Source: Rhodocyclus purpureus (GTDB lineage Bacteria > Pseudomonadota > Gammaproteobacteria > Burkholderiales > Rhodocyclaceae). Taken from it: DNA of 64,000 nucleotides. The position numbers were made by a program, and so were the translations under genes. Location: contig NZ_NHRX01000043.1 of NCBI RefSeq assembly GCF_016653115.1, forward strand, positions 1 through 64,000. The letters run 5' to 3'. This document shows positions 7,393 to 16,379 of the stretch, one piece after another. Numbering within the stretch: position 1 is the first letter of the stretch; each line of letters begins with the position of its first letter. Under the pieces are notes generated by a model that was not told the origin of the DNA, ran no database searches, and saw nothing but the letters and a program-made list of their open reading frames with translations.

Positions 7393-8799
7393 TCACTTCA
7401 GGTCCGCGCACATCAGGCCGAGGCCGTAGTGCCGGCCGCGGCCGAGGACGATCGGCCCGTGCAGCGCGGTGCGGAAGCGAAGTCGCACATGGTAGAGGAT
7501 GAGGTTCTTCGCTTTCCAGTCCTTGAGCCTGACTTCGCTCAACCGTGCGGCTTGGCGCAGGAACCCGGTCTTGGAAAACTCGACCTGCTCAAGCAGTCCG
7601 ACATCGATTCCGGCCTCGCGGACTGCCTTGTGCAGCAGGCGGGTCATCAGACGGATGTTGCCTCCGCCATAATCGCCGGGAAGGATCAGCGGCGTGATGC
7701 TGACCCAGTCGCGGGCCGGACCTTCGAGATGGCCGAGCACCGGTTCTTCGCCAGGATCGACCGGCAGCGCGCGGGCGACGCATTCGCCGCTGGCGGCATC
7801 AATCAGACTCAAGCCGTCAGCCGGAATCGCTGCCGCCAGCTGGCCGAGCGCGTCCGCGTCGACAGCGCGAGCAACCCACAGCGCACGCCTGATCAGGCCA
7901 TCGGCGTGCTGGTGGCCGACCGAGGGAACGGGAACCCAGGAGAGACGCCGCTCTGCGTCTTGTTGAGGCGCGTAGCCAGCGGCGAAATCCGACAGCGCCG
8001 GCGCTTCTCTGTCGGCGAGGCGCATAGCTGCGTGCCTCAGCATGCCGCCGACAACGACCGCGTCTTCGGGGTGAAAGCGCCGGCAGGCTGCATCATCGTC
8101 CGGTTGAAGGAGTTTGAAGGCGAGGTAGGCGCTGCGCGGCGACTGATCGCTCGGCCGGTAGGCGACGACGCGATGCAACGCCGGTGGGGTGACCGGTCTG
8201 GCGTAACCTTCTTCACCCGCGTTGAGGCGTCGCTGGAAGGCCTGAAAGCGGCGCTCCAGCGAGGCGAGCGAGCCGGCGACCGGGACGCGCAGCAGCACCT
8301 CGCCCGAGCGGCGAATGCCACCACTCGCCTGCGCTTGCCACAGCCGGTTGATCGCGTCGCTCTGCGGCGGAGTGCCGACGATCTCGCCGCGCAGTACGCA
8401 CATGTCCTCGCCGACACCGAGCGTATGCACCTCTTCCGCGGCGGCGATCAGCATCAGCGCGGCGCTACGGTCGGCGGCGCAGATCGGGAAGATGTAGCGC
8501 ACCGGCTGTTCGACGCGACGCAGATGGATACTGCGCATCGAAAATGCTGAATTCGGTTTGCGCGGATCGGCGTTGTTGGGGATCGAGCGGCGAAAGCGCA
8601 CCACTGCCGGCTCATCACAGGCCAGGATCAGGGGTGGCAGTTGCCGTTCGAGCCAGTCGAGACCGGCCGCATCGATCCCCCGGCAGCCGGCGACGATCGC
8701 CTGTAGCAGGCGGAACGGCGATGGCGGCCATTCGATTCCGCCGTAGGTACCGGCGACGAAGCGCGCTTCGAGAACGAGGAAGTCGCTTTCTGCAGACAT
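7393..8799 (-). CDS. csb2: type I-G CRISPR protein Csb2 (Cas5-Cas6 type, GSU0054 family)
   Basis: This 468-residue protein begins with the Csb2 signature FLVLEARFVAGTYGG...EWPPSPFRLLQAIVAG. The N-terminal Cas5-like RAMP carries the EWPPSP motif near residue 25, and the C-terminal half is the Cas6-like endonuclease region that would mature pre-crRNA. The ATG at 8799 shares one base with the csb1 stop (TGATG); a GTG one codon upstream is the alternative start. It is the last gene of the leftward cas operon, directly before the leader and array. In type I-G, Csb2 supplies both the crRNA 5' cap and processing functions. Confidence 0.85.
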   Translation of the reverse strand: MSAESDFLVLEARFVAGTYGGIEWPPSPFRLLQAIVAGCRGIDAAGLDWLERQLPPLILACDEPAVVRFRRSIPNNADPRKPNSAFSMRSIHLRRVEQPVRYIFPICAADRSAALMLIAAAEEVHTLGVGEDMCVLRGEIVGTPPQSDAINRLWQAQASGGIRRSGEVLLRVPVAGSLASLERRFQAFQRRLNAGEEGYARPVTPPALHRVVAYRPSDQSPRSAYLAFKLLQPDDDAACRRFHPEDAVVVGGMLRHAAMRLADREAPALSDFAAGYAPQQDAERRLSWVPVPSVGHQHADGLIRRALWVARAVDADALGQLAAAIPADGLSLIDAASGECVARALPVDPGEEPVLGHLEGPARDWVSITPLILPGDYGGGNIRLMTRLLHKAVREAGIDVGLLEQVEFSKTGFLRQAARLSEVRLKDWKAKNLILYHVRLRFRTALHGPIVLGRGRHYGLGLMCADLK

Positions 8800-9875
8800 C
8801 ACTTGCCTTTTGCCGGAGTATCTTTGGCCGGCTTGACTGGCTTTTCCTTGGCCGCTTTGGCGCTCGTCACCCGGCTGGTGTCAAACTCGGCTCGCTTTGG
8901 CTCAAGCAGATGTACGCCGAAGGCGGTCGCCGCTGCCTGCGCGATGACGAGCGCTTCGTCGTGGGTTAGCGCGAACGCTGTTTCGCTGCCGTCGCGAGCG
9001 ATGAGCTTGAGTTCGACCGGCCCGGCGCCGACGAGGAGGCAGCCCTGGCGCAGGAAGCCATAGGGTGGCAGGGTGAGTGCGACGAGGCCGAGGCTGGCGA
9101 TGTAACGTGCGGCGGCGCTCGCCGGCTCGCTGCCGACCTTGCAGTTCTGGCGCAGCGCGATCAGGTTGAGCGTTGCGGTACGTACGATCTCGCCATCGGC
9201 GATGACGCCGCCCAGTGCTTCGCCTGCCGGCACGGGATCGAGTCCTTCGGCAGAGTGCTTGCCTTCAAGGCCGAGATCGCGTGACCAGAACGAGCCGGTG
9301 AAGGTCGCCATCCGGCGCAGTTGGCGGACATCGCGTGCGCTGATGCTGGCGGAGAAGGCGCGCGGAATCTTCAACTGGCTGTCTTCACCGCGGCTTTCCC
9401 ACAGGCCGAGCAGCAGGCTCATCGGCGATAGCTTGGCGATCTGGTCGGGGCCTTCCTTGAAGGAGCGCAGGGCGGCGCTGGCTTCGCCCGCCAGCGTCGA
9501 GAAGGCGACCGCGGCGTCGGCCAGCCGGTGCCCGAGTTCGAGCATGTCGAGCGTGCGCGATTCCTGGTTGGCGAGGCGGGCAGTGACACTCACCTCCCGC
9601 ACCAGCGCGCGGTAGGGGGGCTGCAGGAAGACCTGTTCGACACGGTTGGCTTGCGACTGCACCGAGTCAACGACGCAGAGGTTGCGCTCGCCGCCGAGCG
9701 GACTGATGCAGTAGGTGGGGTTGTCGTTGCTGCCAAGATAGGTCGGCGGAAAGACTGGCGTACCCTCGCCTTCAACCGGACGCAGTTGCTGGCGGGAGAC
9801 GAGCGCGACGGCATGCGGGTTGTGCAGCAGGTCGTACAGCGGATCGCTCACACGATTCGCAGATTGGCCGGACAT
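8799..9875 (-). CDS. csb1: type I-G CRISPR protein Csb1 (Cas7, GSU0053 family)
   Basis: This 358-residue Cas7-type backbone subunit shows LVSRQQLRPVEGEGTPVFPPTY near residue 25, ISPLGGERNLCVVDSVQSQANRVE and AFSASISARDVRQLRRMATFTGSFWSRDLG. These are the conserved blocks of the Csb1 family, which coats the crRNA spacer in the I-G Cascade. The C-terminal 25 residues are Lys/Pro/Ala-rich and probably disordered. It overlaps the end of cas3 by 28 nt and touches csb2, which indicates tight translational coupling. There is no separate cas8 gene; the Csb3-like domain fused to Cas3 is the candidate large-subunit equivalent. Confidence 0.87.
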   Translation of the reverse strand: MSGQSANRVSDPLYDLLHNPHAVALVSRQQLRPVEGEGTPVFPPTYLGSNDNPTYCISPLGGERNLCVVDSVQSQANRVEQVFLQPPYRALVREVSVTARLANQESRTLDMLELGHRLADAAVAFSTLAGEASAALRSFKEGPDQIAKLSPMSLLLGLWESRGEDSQLKIPRAFSASISARDVRQLRRMATFTGSFWSRDLGLEGKHSAEGLDPVPAGEALGGVIADGEIVRTATLNLIALRQNCKVGSEPASAAARYIASLGLVALTLPPYGFLRQGCLLVGAGPVELKLIARDGSETAFALTHDEALVIAQAAATAFGVHLLEPKRAEFDTSRVTSAKAAKEKPVKPAKDTPAKGK

Positions 9876-12800
9876 GAGGGCTTCCTTTCGCTGAAGAGGG
9901 GTTGGGAGGTGAATACGTCTTTCATCTTGCCGCTGGCTTCGATCACGGGCCGGAACCCCTGAGCCGATTCGGGTAGCAGGCCTTTCGCCGCGACCAGTGC
10001 GAGCGTCGGCGGCAACAGTCCGCGCCAGGTGTAGTAGCCGGGAACGGCGTCGGCGGGCGGCACGAAGAAGCGTTGCAGACCGAGCGCGGCGAGGAGTTCG
10101 ACCCAGGGTCGCGTGCTCTTGAAGGCGTCATCCTCGTTGAGCGAGAAGCCGGCGTCGCGCGCGGACCAGCTGGTGGCCGCGTCGAAACGGAACTTGCTGG
10201 CGTCGGCGGCGACGCGATCGCCGCCCACGGCGAAGAGCGAAGCGGGTTCGAAATCGGCCATGGCACGCAGTTTGGCGCAGGAGCGGACGACGCTTTCGAG
10301 CGTGGTGATGGCGCTGGTGCGGCCTGCGCCGAGCTTCCAACCGGAATAGTCCAGGAGGCGTTCGTCGAGCCAGTGATTGAGGGCGATGACGGAACCGTCG
10401 GCGAGGACGAGTTGCAGCGGCGGGTAACTGTCGTCTTGCGCTCGTCCGGTGGTGGCTTGCTCGTCGAGCTGGACGCGAGCACCTTGCAGCAATTGCAGGG
10501 CCTGGCCGACGCGCTCGCCATCGACACCGCCAATCACGAAATGGCCCTCCTCCCAGCCAAGTCTCGTCTCGTCGCCGCAGTGGTCGAGCAGCGACGCCAG
10601 ACCGAGGGCAGCGAGGTACTCGCCGAAGTTGTGAACATCAACGGGGAGACGGAAGGCGACTTCTGTGCTGCGCGCCGGTGCGGGGAACGCATCGGCGGAT
10701 GTCCGGGCTGGCGGGAGCACCAGCGGCGGCTCGCTGGCCAGCGCGGGGACAGCGCTGTGCAAGTCCTTGTCGGGGTCCGCCTCCGGGTCGTCGAGAACTT
10801 CGGCCAGGATGTCGGCAGTTTTCACCAGCGCTTCGAGGTAGCAGAGCGCCCACGGTCCGAGCTTCCGACCGAGCAAGGCGAAGCTTTCCGCGCTGGCCTT
10901 TGCCGCAGGTCGGCAGCCCGGCTTGTCGAGCGCGGCGTCGCGGAAACCGGGGCGGCTCCAGCCGTGATGCGCGGCGACGAGGTGACGTTCGAGAGGGCTC
11001 AACGAGGAGATCAGTTCGCCGCCTTCGGCAAGTGTGCCGAGTTCGTGCCGGTAGCCGTCATTGATGCGCTGATCGAAGGCAGAACGCGCTGATTTCCCGA
11101 GCAGACGGTCGGGGTCGGGATTGCCGATCGCTCTTTGCCAGCGTGGCACCGCCTTGCCGCGATCGTGCGTTGCTGCGGAGCGAATGGATGCGTTGGTGAT
11201 TTCCCGCGGCAGCGCCAGTCGCTCGGCGAGACGGCGAGCGGCGCGTCCGGCGAGTTCGAGGTGTTCGTCGAGCAGCCGGTCGCGTCCGATCAGCGACGCT
11301 TGCTCGCCGCTGTCGGCGGAATGCAGGCCACGCCGCCCGAGCCAGACGCGGATCGTCCCCGACCATTGCAGGCCATCGATGCTACTCGGTGCGTCGTGGA
11401 AAACGATGTCGTGTCCGTCGGCAAGCTTTTCGAGCAGATCGTCGAGGCGGGGCGCGAGTTGGTCGCCGCAGCGCCATTGGCAGGCTTCGTCATCGCGCAG
11501 ACAAGTCACGGCAAAGGACTGCACAGCTGCGCGCTCGATGCCTCCGGGGTCGGTGAATTCGGCAGAGACATCGGTGACGAGCGTGTCGGCGTAGGGCGAG
11601 GGAATGCCATGTGGGGTCGTCAGTCCGCCGGCGCTCGTCGGCAGCAGAACAGTGCTCTCCGGCCGCAGGCGGTAGAGCCAGCGGCTGATGTTCATGTCGG
11701 CGGTGAGGAAAGGGTTTTTCGCCTGGGGCAGTCCTTGTGCGTCGAGGGCGATGGCGAGAATGTCGTCACCGCTTTCGCGATAGGCCATCAGTCGCGTCAA
11801 CAGGAGGCGCCGGGCTTCCTCAAGCGGCAATCTGGCCATTTCATCGGCGGCGATCGGCCAGGCATCGAGCCATGCAGCGAGGTCGCTGCCGGAGCGCGGC
11901 AGTTGCCGCCAGGCAAGGCGGATTTCGGCCCGGTCTTCGACGATGCCGTGGATGAATACCTCTGGCGCCGGGCAGCCGACTTCGTCCAGACGCAGGCTCG
12001 TCATCGCCAGCAGTTCGATGATCGCCGGCTCGAGCGCGCGCGTTGCGGGTGCCGCTTCGATCGCCTGCGGGTAGTCGGGCAAATCGCAAAGCCGGCTCAG
12101 TGCGAGCGGGCTGGCATCGATGGTGAGGGCTTTGCTAACAGTTGTCGTCGGGGTCTCGGTGAAGCCTGATGCCTTGCTGTCGACTGCGCTTGGGGTGGCT
12201 CCATCCTCATCGTCAGCCAATGGCGTTGCGGCTTGCGTCGCCAACCTGTGCAGGATTGCGAGCGCGGCCTGCGCGCGCTCACGGATGGCTGCCGGAAGGT
12301 CAGCACCGCCGGCGTGAACGACCCGGATGCTGGCTTCGTCGATGCCTCGGCGATTGATCCGTCCGGCTCGCTGGATCAGTCGGTCGAGGGTACTAAGGTC
12401 GAACAGCCCGAGATCGGCGTCGATATCCAGACCGATCTCCCCTGCTGCCGTGGCGATGAAGTAGGCGCTGCCGTCAGTGCTGCGCTCAGGTCCGGGAAGG
12501 AAGCGCCGAAATGCCTCGCTGTCGGCGAGGGCAGCCCGCTCGTAGCCACGCATCGTTCCCGTCAGCGTGACTACTCGCTCAGGGGGAATGCCCTTCTTGA
12601 TCAGTCGACTGGCGATCCGCTCGGCAGAACCCGGGCTGCTGACGAAGATGGCGACGGCGCGGTTGGCATCGCGCTGTTCGAGCGCCAGCGTGCCGATCAT
12701 TTCCTCGATCGCACGCAGGGGCTTGGCGGCCGGTTCCGCGGTCGCGCCGACGTCCACCAGTTCGAGGTGCTTGCACGCAGACATGCGCGCGGCGAGTGCG

Positions 12801-13531
12801 GCGTCGGCAGTGACATCGCAGACGAGCGGTCGCGAGCTGTTCCCGGGAGAAAGCGTCGCCGTCATCTCGATCACGCGCAGCGGCGGGCGGCCGATACGCC
12901 TTGCGTCATCCGCGGCAAGCGTTTCGACCTGGCGCAGGAGACGAGTGAAAGCCGGCGCCAAATGCGCCTCGTCATGAACGACGAGCGTGTCGCAGCCAAG
13001 CAGTCCGGCGTGAGTGGCGCTGCGCGAGCGACCGACGCCGTAGCCACGAAAGAGCAGACGGCTGCCGAGCATGTCGGGCGTCGCGAGGATGATGGCAGGC
13101 GTCGATGGATCGAGACTCCACTCGCCGCTATCGGCAAGACCACCGCGCAAGCGCGAGACGACGAGAGGCTTGCCTGTCGCAGACAGACTCGACAGCGCCT
13201 GACGGATCGGAGCGAGTTCCGGGACCGTCGTCAGCGCCAGACTGATGCGTTCGGCGAGGTTGCTGGCTTCGTCGACGAGCACACGTCGGTTGACGACATG
13301 CACCAGCCGTCGCGGCAGGGAAACAGCGGCGCCGCCCGAGCGTGCCTGTGTCGCCAGTGCCGCGACGAAAGCGGCGAGCAGCATCGTCTTGCCGGCGGCA
13401 GTCGGAACCTTGATTTGCGCCGGCACGTCACCAGCGCAGCAGCGCTCATAGGCGACCCGCTGCCAGTCGTAGGGGGCGGCCACGCCGACATTACGCAGCA
13501 GAAGCGAAAAGAAGTCCTCTTGTACGGTCAT
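9848..13531 (-). CDS. cas3: type I-G Cas3 helicase-HD nuclease fused to Csb3-like domain
   Basis: This 1227-residue protein has an N-terminal SF2 helicase: KVPTAAGKT Walker A at 41-49, HDEAH motif II, TATLS motif III and QRAGRINRRG motif VI. An HD nuclease follows, with THDRGK, YRHELG and AAHHGWSRPGF, so the order is helicase then HD, as in GSU0051-type Cas3. From about residue 959, a further 270 residues starting LPVDVHNFGEYLAALGLASLL resemble the Csb3/Csx17-type start of I-G large subunits. The fused gene would therefore supply target DNA degradation and part of Cascade. No ribosome site stands out before the ATG at 13531. It is first in the operon, diverging from the Abi gene. Confidence 0.82.
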   Translation of the reverse strand: MTVQEDFFSLLLRNVGVAAPYDWQRVAYERCCAGDVPAQIKVPTAAGKTMLLAAFVAALATQARSGGAAVSLPRRLVHVVNRRVLVDEASNLAERISLALTTVPELAPIRQALSSLSATGKPLVVSRLRGGLADSGEWSLDPSTPAIILATPDMLGSRLLFRGYGVGRSRSATHAGLLGCDTLVVHDEAHLAPAFTRLLRQVETLAADDARRIGRPPLRVIEMTATLSPGNSSRPLVCDVTADAALAARMSACKHLELVDVGATAEPAAKPLRAIEEMIGTLALEQRDANRAVAIFVSSPGSAERIASRLIKKGIPPERVVTLTGTMRGYERAALADSEAFRRFLPGPERSTDGSAYFIATAAGEIGLDIDADLGLFDLSTLDRLIQRAGRINRRGIDEASIRVVHAGGADLPAAIRERAQAALAILHRLATQAATPLADDEDGATPSAVDSKASGFTETPTTTVSKALTIDASPLALSRLCDLPDYPQAIEAAPATRALEPAIIELLAMTSLRLDEVGCPAPEVFIHGIVEDRAEIRLAWRQLPRSGSDLAAWLDAWPIAADEMARLPLEEARRLLLTRLMAYRESGDDILAIALDAQGLPQAKNPFLTADMNISRWLYRLRPESTVLLPTSAGGLTTPHGIPSPYADTLVTDVSAEFTDPGGIERAAVQSFAVTCLRDDEACQWRCGDQLAPRLDDLLEKLADGHDIVFHDAPSSIDGLQWSGTIRVWLGRRGLHSADSGEQASLIGRDRLLDEHLELAGRAARRLAERLALPREITNASIRSAATHDRGKAVPRWQRAIGNPDPDRLLGKSARSAFDQRINDGYRHELGTLAEGGELISSLSPLERHLVAAHHGWSRPGFRDAALDKPGCRPAAKASAESFALLGRKLGPWALCYLEALVKTADILAEVLDDPEADPDKDLHSAVPALASEPPLVLPPARTSADAFPAPARSTEVAFRLPVDVHNFGEYLAALGLASLLDHCGDETRLGWEEGHFVIGGVDGERVGQALQLLQGARVQLDEQATTGRAQDDSYPPLQLVLADGSVIALNHWLDERLLDYSGWKLGAGRTSAITTLESVVRSCAKLRAMADFEPASLFAVGGDRVAADASKFRFDAATSWSARDAGFSLNEDDAFKSTRPWVELLAALGLQRFFVPPADAVPGYYTWRGLLPPTLALVAAKGLLPESAQGFRPVIEASGKMKDVFTSQPLFSERKPSCPANLRIV

Positions 13532-13892
13532 TTTCGGTTTCGGGTCTCGGCACTCGCCGAGGCGTCACGTCTGGCAGAGACAAGCACGGCAGCGAGTGGC
13601 TTTATGTAAAAGAAGTGACGTGATGCCCTTGTGTTGCGTCGTGATGGCGCTGACGATGTCGAAAGGCTATCGCCATGGTATCTAAATTCGCATGTGCTTG
13701 TCGCCTGATCGGATGAATCGGCATCACCTGTTCAACAGCTTCCATGGCTGCAGAGCGATAGCGGAATACTTCCGTGGCCACTTGATGACGATGGGCTGCA
13801 TCGCTCAGCAATCAATGCAACAATGCGAGAACTGACGCCAAGTTTAGGGACGGCATAGAGAAATCCGACTCCCGCATCGAAGGAGGGACTGA
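13532..13892. other. intergenic region between cas3 and the Abi gene
   Basis: These 361 bp separate the divergent cas operon and Abi gene and must hold both promoters. I find no cas1, cas2 or cas4 remnant here, no inverted repeat of note and no convincing -35/-10 pair. A good ribosome site (AAGGAGGG, 13880-13887) precedes the Abi start. Short frames on both strands have no family resemblance. Confidence 0.6.
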
Positions 13893-14885
13893 GTGAGCTA
13901 CCCCAAACCCTGGATGAGCTATGCGGATCAACTGAACCAGTTGATCGGGCGAGGCATGCTCGTCACTGACAGGGCTCGCGCCCTCGATTACCTGGAGCGC
14001 ATCGGCTACTACCGCTTGAGTGGCTACTGGTTCGCGTTTCGCGAGCGAAGCGGACCACTCTGCCTGGTGGACGAGCATGGACGGAAGCCGAAGAAAGTGC
14101 GCGAGGAACGGGTCGCGCTGGACGCCTTCCGTGCAGGGACGACGTTTCAAAACGCCGTCGACCTCTACGTGTTCGACAAGCAGATGCGTCTGCTGGTGAT
14201 GGATGCGCTGGAGCGCATCGAGGTGGCACTGCGGGTGGATGTGTCGCACACACTGGGCGAGTTCGACCGGTTCGCCTATCTCAAGCCCGAGTTGTTCCAC
14301 CACGATTTCAGCACCAAGCTGGATAAGGACACTGGTGTCACCCGGCATCACGACTGGCTGGGCAAGCATGCTCAGTTGATTGGCCGATCCAAGGAGGATT
14401 TCGTGCGCCACAGCCGGACCAAGTACGGCTTTCCACTGGCGATTTGGGTAGCTTGCGAGGTGTGGGACTTTGGCACGCTATCGACGCTATTCAATGGCAT
14501 GCGCGAGGCCGAGCAGGATACGATTGCAAACCAGTATGGCGTCAGCAACGGTCGCGTATTTGCGACCTGGCTGCGAAGCCTCAACTACCTGCGCAACGTC
14601 TGCGCGCATCACAGCCGCTTGTGGAACCGCAACATCGTCGATCAGCCCAAGCTGCCGTCGACCGCTGAGTTACCGTGGGTCGCTCCGTTTGAGTCGGACA
14701 CGCACGCCCGAGCGCGCTGCTTTCTGCTGCTGAAGATCACCCGGCATCTGCTTAACGTGGTCAATCCTCGGTCGAGTTGGCCAGAGCGGATGAAGACGCA
14801 TCTGCTGGCCTTCCCCGATCTGAGCCACCTTGGTCTGAACTTGGCGGGGATGGGCGCGCCGGCAGGTTGGGAGACCGCATGGTGA
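13893..14885 (+). CDS. Abi_2 family abortive-infection protein (AbiD/F-like, HEPN)
   Basis: This 330-residue protein of the Abi_2 family (AbiD/AbiF type) starts at GTG with AAGGAGGG six bases upstream. The N-terminal YLERIGYYRLSGYWFAFR and FDKQMRLLVMDALERIEVALR are conserved family blocks. RNVCAHHSRLWNRN near residue 233 is the R-x4-H HEPN ribonuclease motif. Members protect against phage by RNA cleavage that stops host growth, and many are solitary genes. Placement next to a CRISPR effector operon supports a defence role. No antitoxin or partner gene flanks it. Confidence 0.85.
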   Translation: MSYPKPWMSYADQLNQLIGRGMLVTDRARALDYLERIGYYRLSGYWFAFRERSGPLCLVDEHGRKPKKVREERVALDAFRAGTTFQNAVDLYVFDKQMRLLVMDALERIEVALRVDVSHTLGEFDRFAYLKPELFHHDFSTKLDKDTGVTRHHDWLGKHAQLIGRSKEDFVRHSRTKYGFPLAIWVACEVWDFGTLSTLFNGMREAEQDTIANQYGVSNGRVFATWLRSLNYLRNVCAHHSRLWNRNIVDQPKLPSTAELPWVAPFESDTHARARCFLLLKITRHLLNVVNPRSSWPERMKTHLLAFPDLSHLGLNLAGMGAPAGWETAW

Positions 14886-14896
14886 ACGCAAGCAAT

Positions 14897-14945
14897 AAAA
14901 AACCCCTCAGCAGCTTCCCCGCCGAAGCGGGGTCACCGGGAGGGG
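14897..14945 (-). terminator. rho-independent terminator of the gldA/cytochrome operon
   Basis: Read leftward: an outer stem CCCCTC/GAGGGG (14945-14940 with 14908-14903), an inner stem CCCCGC-TTCG-GCGGGG (14932-14917), then a run of six T (14902-14897). This lies just past the cytochrome fragment and would end transcription coming from 17803. It also stands 11 bp beyond the convergent Abi gene but has no U-tract in that direction. Confidence 0.8.
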
Positions 14946-15026
14946 CCGTGTTATGCGAATTGTAGGCTTCGCAGCCTTGTCCGTCAATGTCCGTGGCGGT
15001 TCGTTGACGTACGACAAGGGCTGAAA

Positions 15027-15147
15027 CGAGATGTAGTGCATACGGCCGGCGGCACGGTTGGCGTGGATGGCGATGCCGAAGGGCATGCTGCGGCCCTCGA
15101 CGACGCTGCCGCCGAGCTTGCGCGAGAAGGTGACGGTGGGCTTGTCG
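15027..15147 (-). pseudogene. 121-bp fragment duplicating the 3' part of the diheme cytochrome gene
   Basis: This stretch aligns without gaps to 16440-16560 within the cytochrome gene, with four differences in 121 positions by eye. It corresponds to codons for about residues 203-242 (TVTFSRKLGGSVVEGRS... to MHYIS). It has no start, haem site or native stop, so it is a broken copy. Sequence on both sides is unrelated to the intact gene. Together with the intact copy it forms direct repeats flanking gldA. The surrounding 14946-15211 holds no other gene. Confidence 0.85.
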
Positions 15148-15211
15148 GATTTTGGGGACAGGATATCGATCAGACTCTGCCAATCAACATCCTTTCCCTG
15201 AATTGAATGTG

Positions 15212-16303
15212 CTAGCGCGCTTGCATTTGCAGCCGACCGCGCGCATCCGCAGCCTTGATGGCTGCCAGAACCGCCTCGGGAGTTACGGTCACTGGTGCGT
15301 TGAAAATGGTCTCCCCGGGCGCGCAGGCCAATTCGGCAACCTGCATCAATTCCGCGTCGGTCGGATCGACCAGGCCAATCTCGGCGAGCGTGATCGGCAG
15401 GCCGACCGAAGCACAGAATGCGTAAACTGCGTCGATGGTTTCCTTTGGCCGCCTTGTCAAATGGAGCAATGCTTGCGCACCGATCGCCACCTTTTCCCCG
15501 TGCCAGAAGCGATGGGTAGGAGCGAGCGCGGTTAATCCGTTGTGAATTGCGTGCGCACCGGATAGGCCACCGCTCTCGAATCCCAGGCCGGAAAGCAGCG
15601 TGTTCGCCTCAATGATTTTCTCGACGGCGTCGTCGACATTTCCCGTGCTTGCCGTCGCTTTGGCAGCCGCGCCATAGGTCAGGAGCGTGTCATAACACAG
15701 GCGTGCCAGCGAGTGAACGGTGAGTGATCCGACACGACCGGTCATGTTGGTGGCACCTGATTTCAAACAGTCCTCTGCTTCGAAAACGGTGGAGAGCGCA
15801 TCGCCCATTCCCGAGACGAGGAAGCGAACCGGAGCTTTGACGATTACGGCGCTGTCGACCAGCACAACATTCGGATTGTGCGGCAGCACGAGATAACGTT
15901 CGAATTGGCCCTCGGGCGTATAAATAACCGACAGGGCCGAGCATGGCGCATCGGTCGAAGCGAGCGTCGGAGCGATCACGACAGGCAAACCAAGTTCATA
16001 GGCGACTGCCTTGGTCGTGTCGAGTGCCTTGCCTCCGCCGATCCCGACAATCACGTTCGCAGCAGAGGCAGCGGCAGATTTCACCAGTCGTGAGATTTCT
16101 ATGCCACTGCATTCACCACCAAATGGCTCCATCGTGATCTGGACATCGCTTGAACTGGTCAGTGCAGGTGCAATGAAGGAACTCACCGCCGGATCGACAA
16201 CGGCAAGCGCCTTCGAGCCGAGGCGTGCAATTTCAGACGAGAGGGATGCGAAAGCTCCCGCACCTTGGACGTAGCGGCCAGGAAAGATGGAAGTTGTAAT
16301 CAT
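15212..16303 (-). CDS. gldA: glycerol dehydrogenase (iron/zinc alcohol dehydrogenase family)
   Basis: This 363-residue enzyme closely follows E. coli GldA from memory: PGRYVQGAG at the start, GIGGGKALDT dinucleotide site (88-96), APTLASTDAPCSALSVIYT (111-129) and FESGGLSGAHAIHNG (242-256). The metal ligands align as Asp168, His251 and His268 (E. coli 171, 254, 271). It oxidises glycerol to dihydroxyacetone with NAD; related 1,2-diols are possible substrates. AAGGAGGAGC precedes the ATG at 16303. It lies 76 nt behind the cytochrome gene and is bracketed by 121-bp direct repeats. Codons and base composition are visibly less G+C-rich than neighbours (several 60-bp rows at 50-60 percent), suggesting acquisition. 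Confidence 0.87.
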   Translation of the reverse strand: MITTSIFPGRYVQGAGAFASLSSEIARLGSKALAVVDPAVSSFIAPALTSSSDVQITMEPFGGECSGIEISRLVKSAAASAANVIVGIGGGKALDTTKAVAYELGLPVVIAPTLASTDAPCSALSVIYTPEGQFERYLVLPHNPNVVLVDSAVIVKAPVRFLVSGMGDALSTVFEAEDCLKSGATNMTGRVGSLTVHSLARLCYDTLLTYGAAAKATASTGNVDDAVEKIIEANTLLSGLGFESGGLSGAHAIHNGLTALAPTHRFWHGEKVAIGAQALLHLTRRPKETIDAVYAFCASVGLPITLAEIGLVDPTDAELMQVAELACAPGETIFNAPVTVTPEAVLAAIKAADARGRLQMQAR

Positions 16304-16379
16304 GATGCTCCTCCTTGCTTGGTTGCGGGATGACTGGTGCATCCAGGGCGCAGCGTGGCGCCCTTGTGGAAGCGCTGCT

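Noticed and set aside
6652-7429. several plus- and minus-strand frames over the CRISPR array
   Set aside because: They repeat FNEVAPSGASAA or TKSPLPGRVL units because the 37-bp repeats are translated; they are not proteins.
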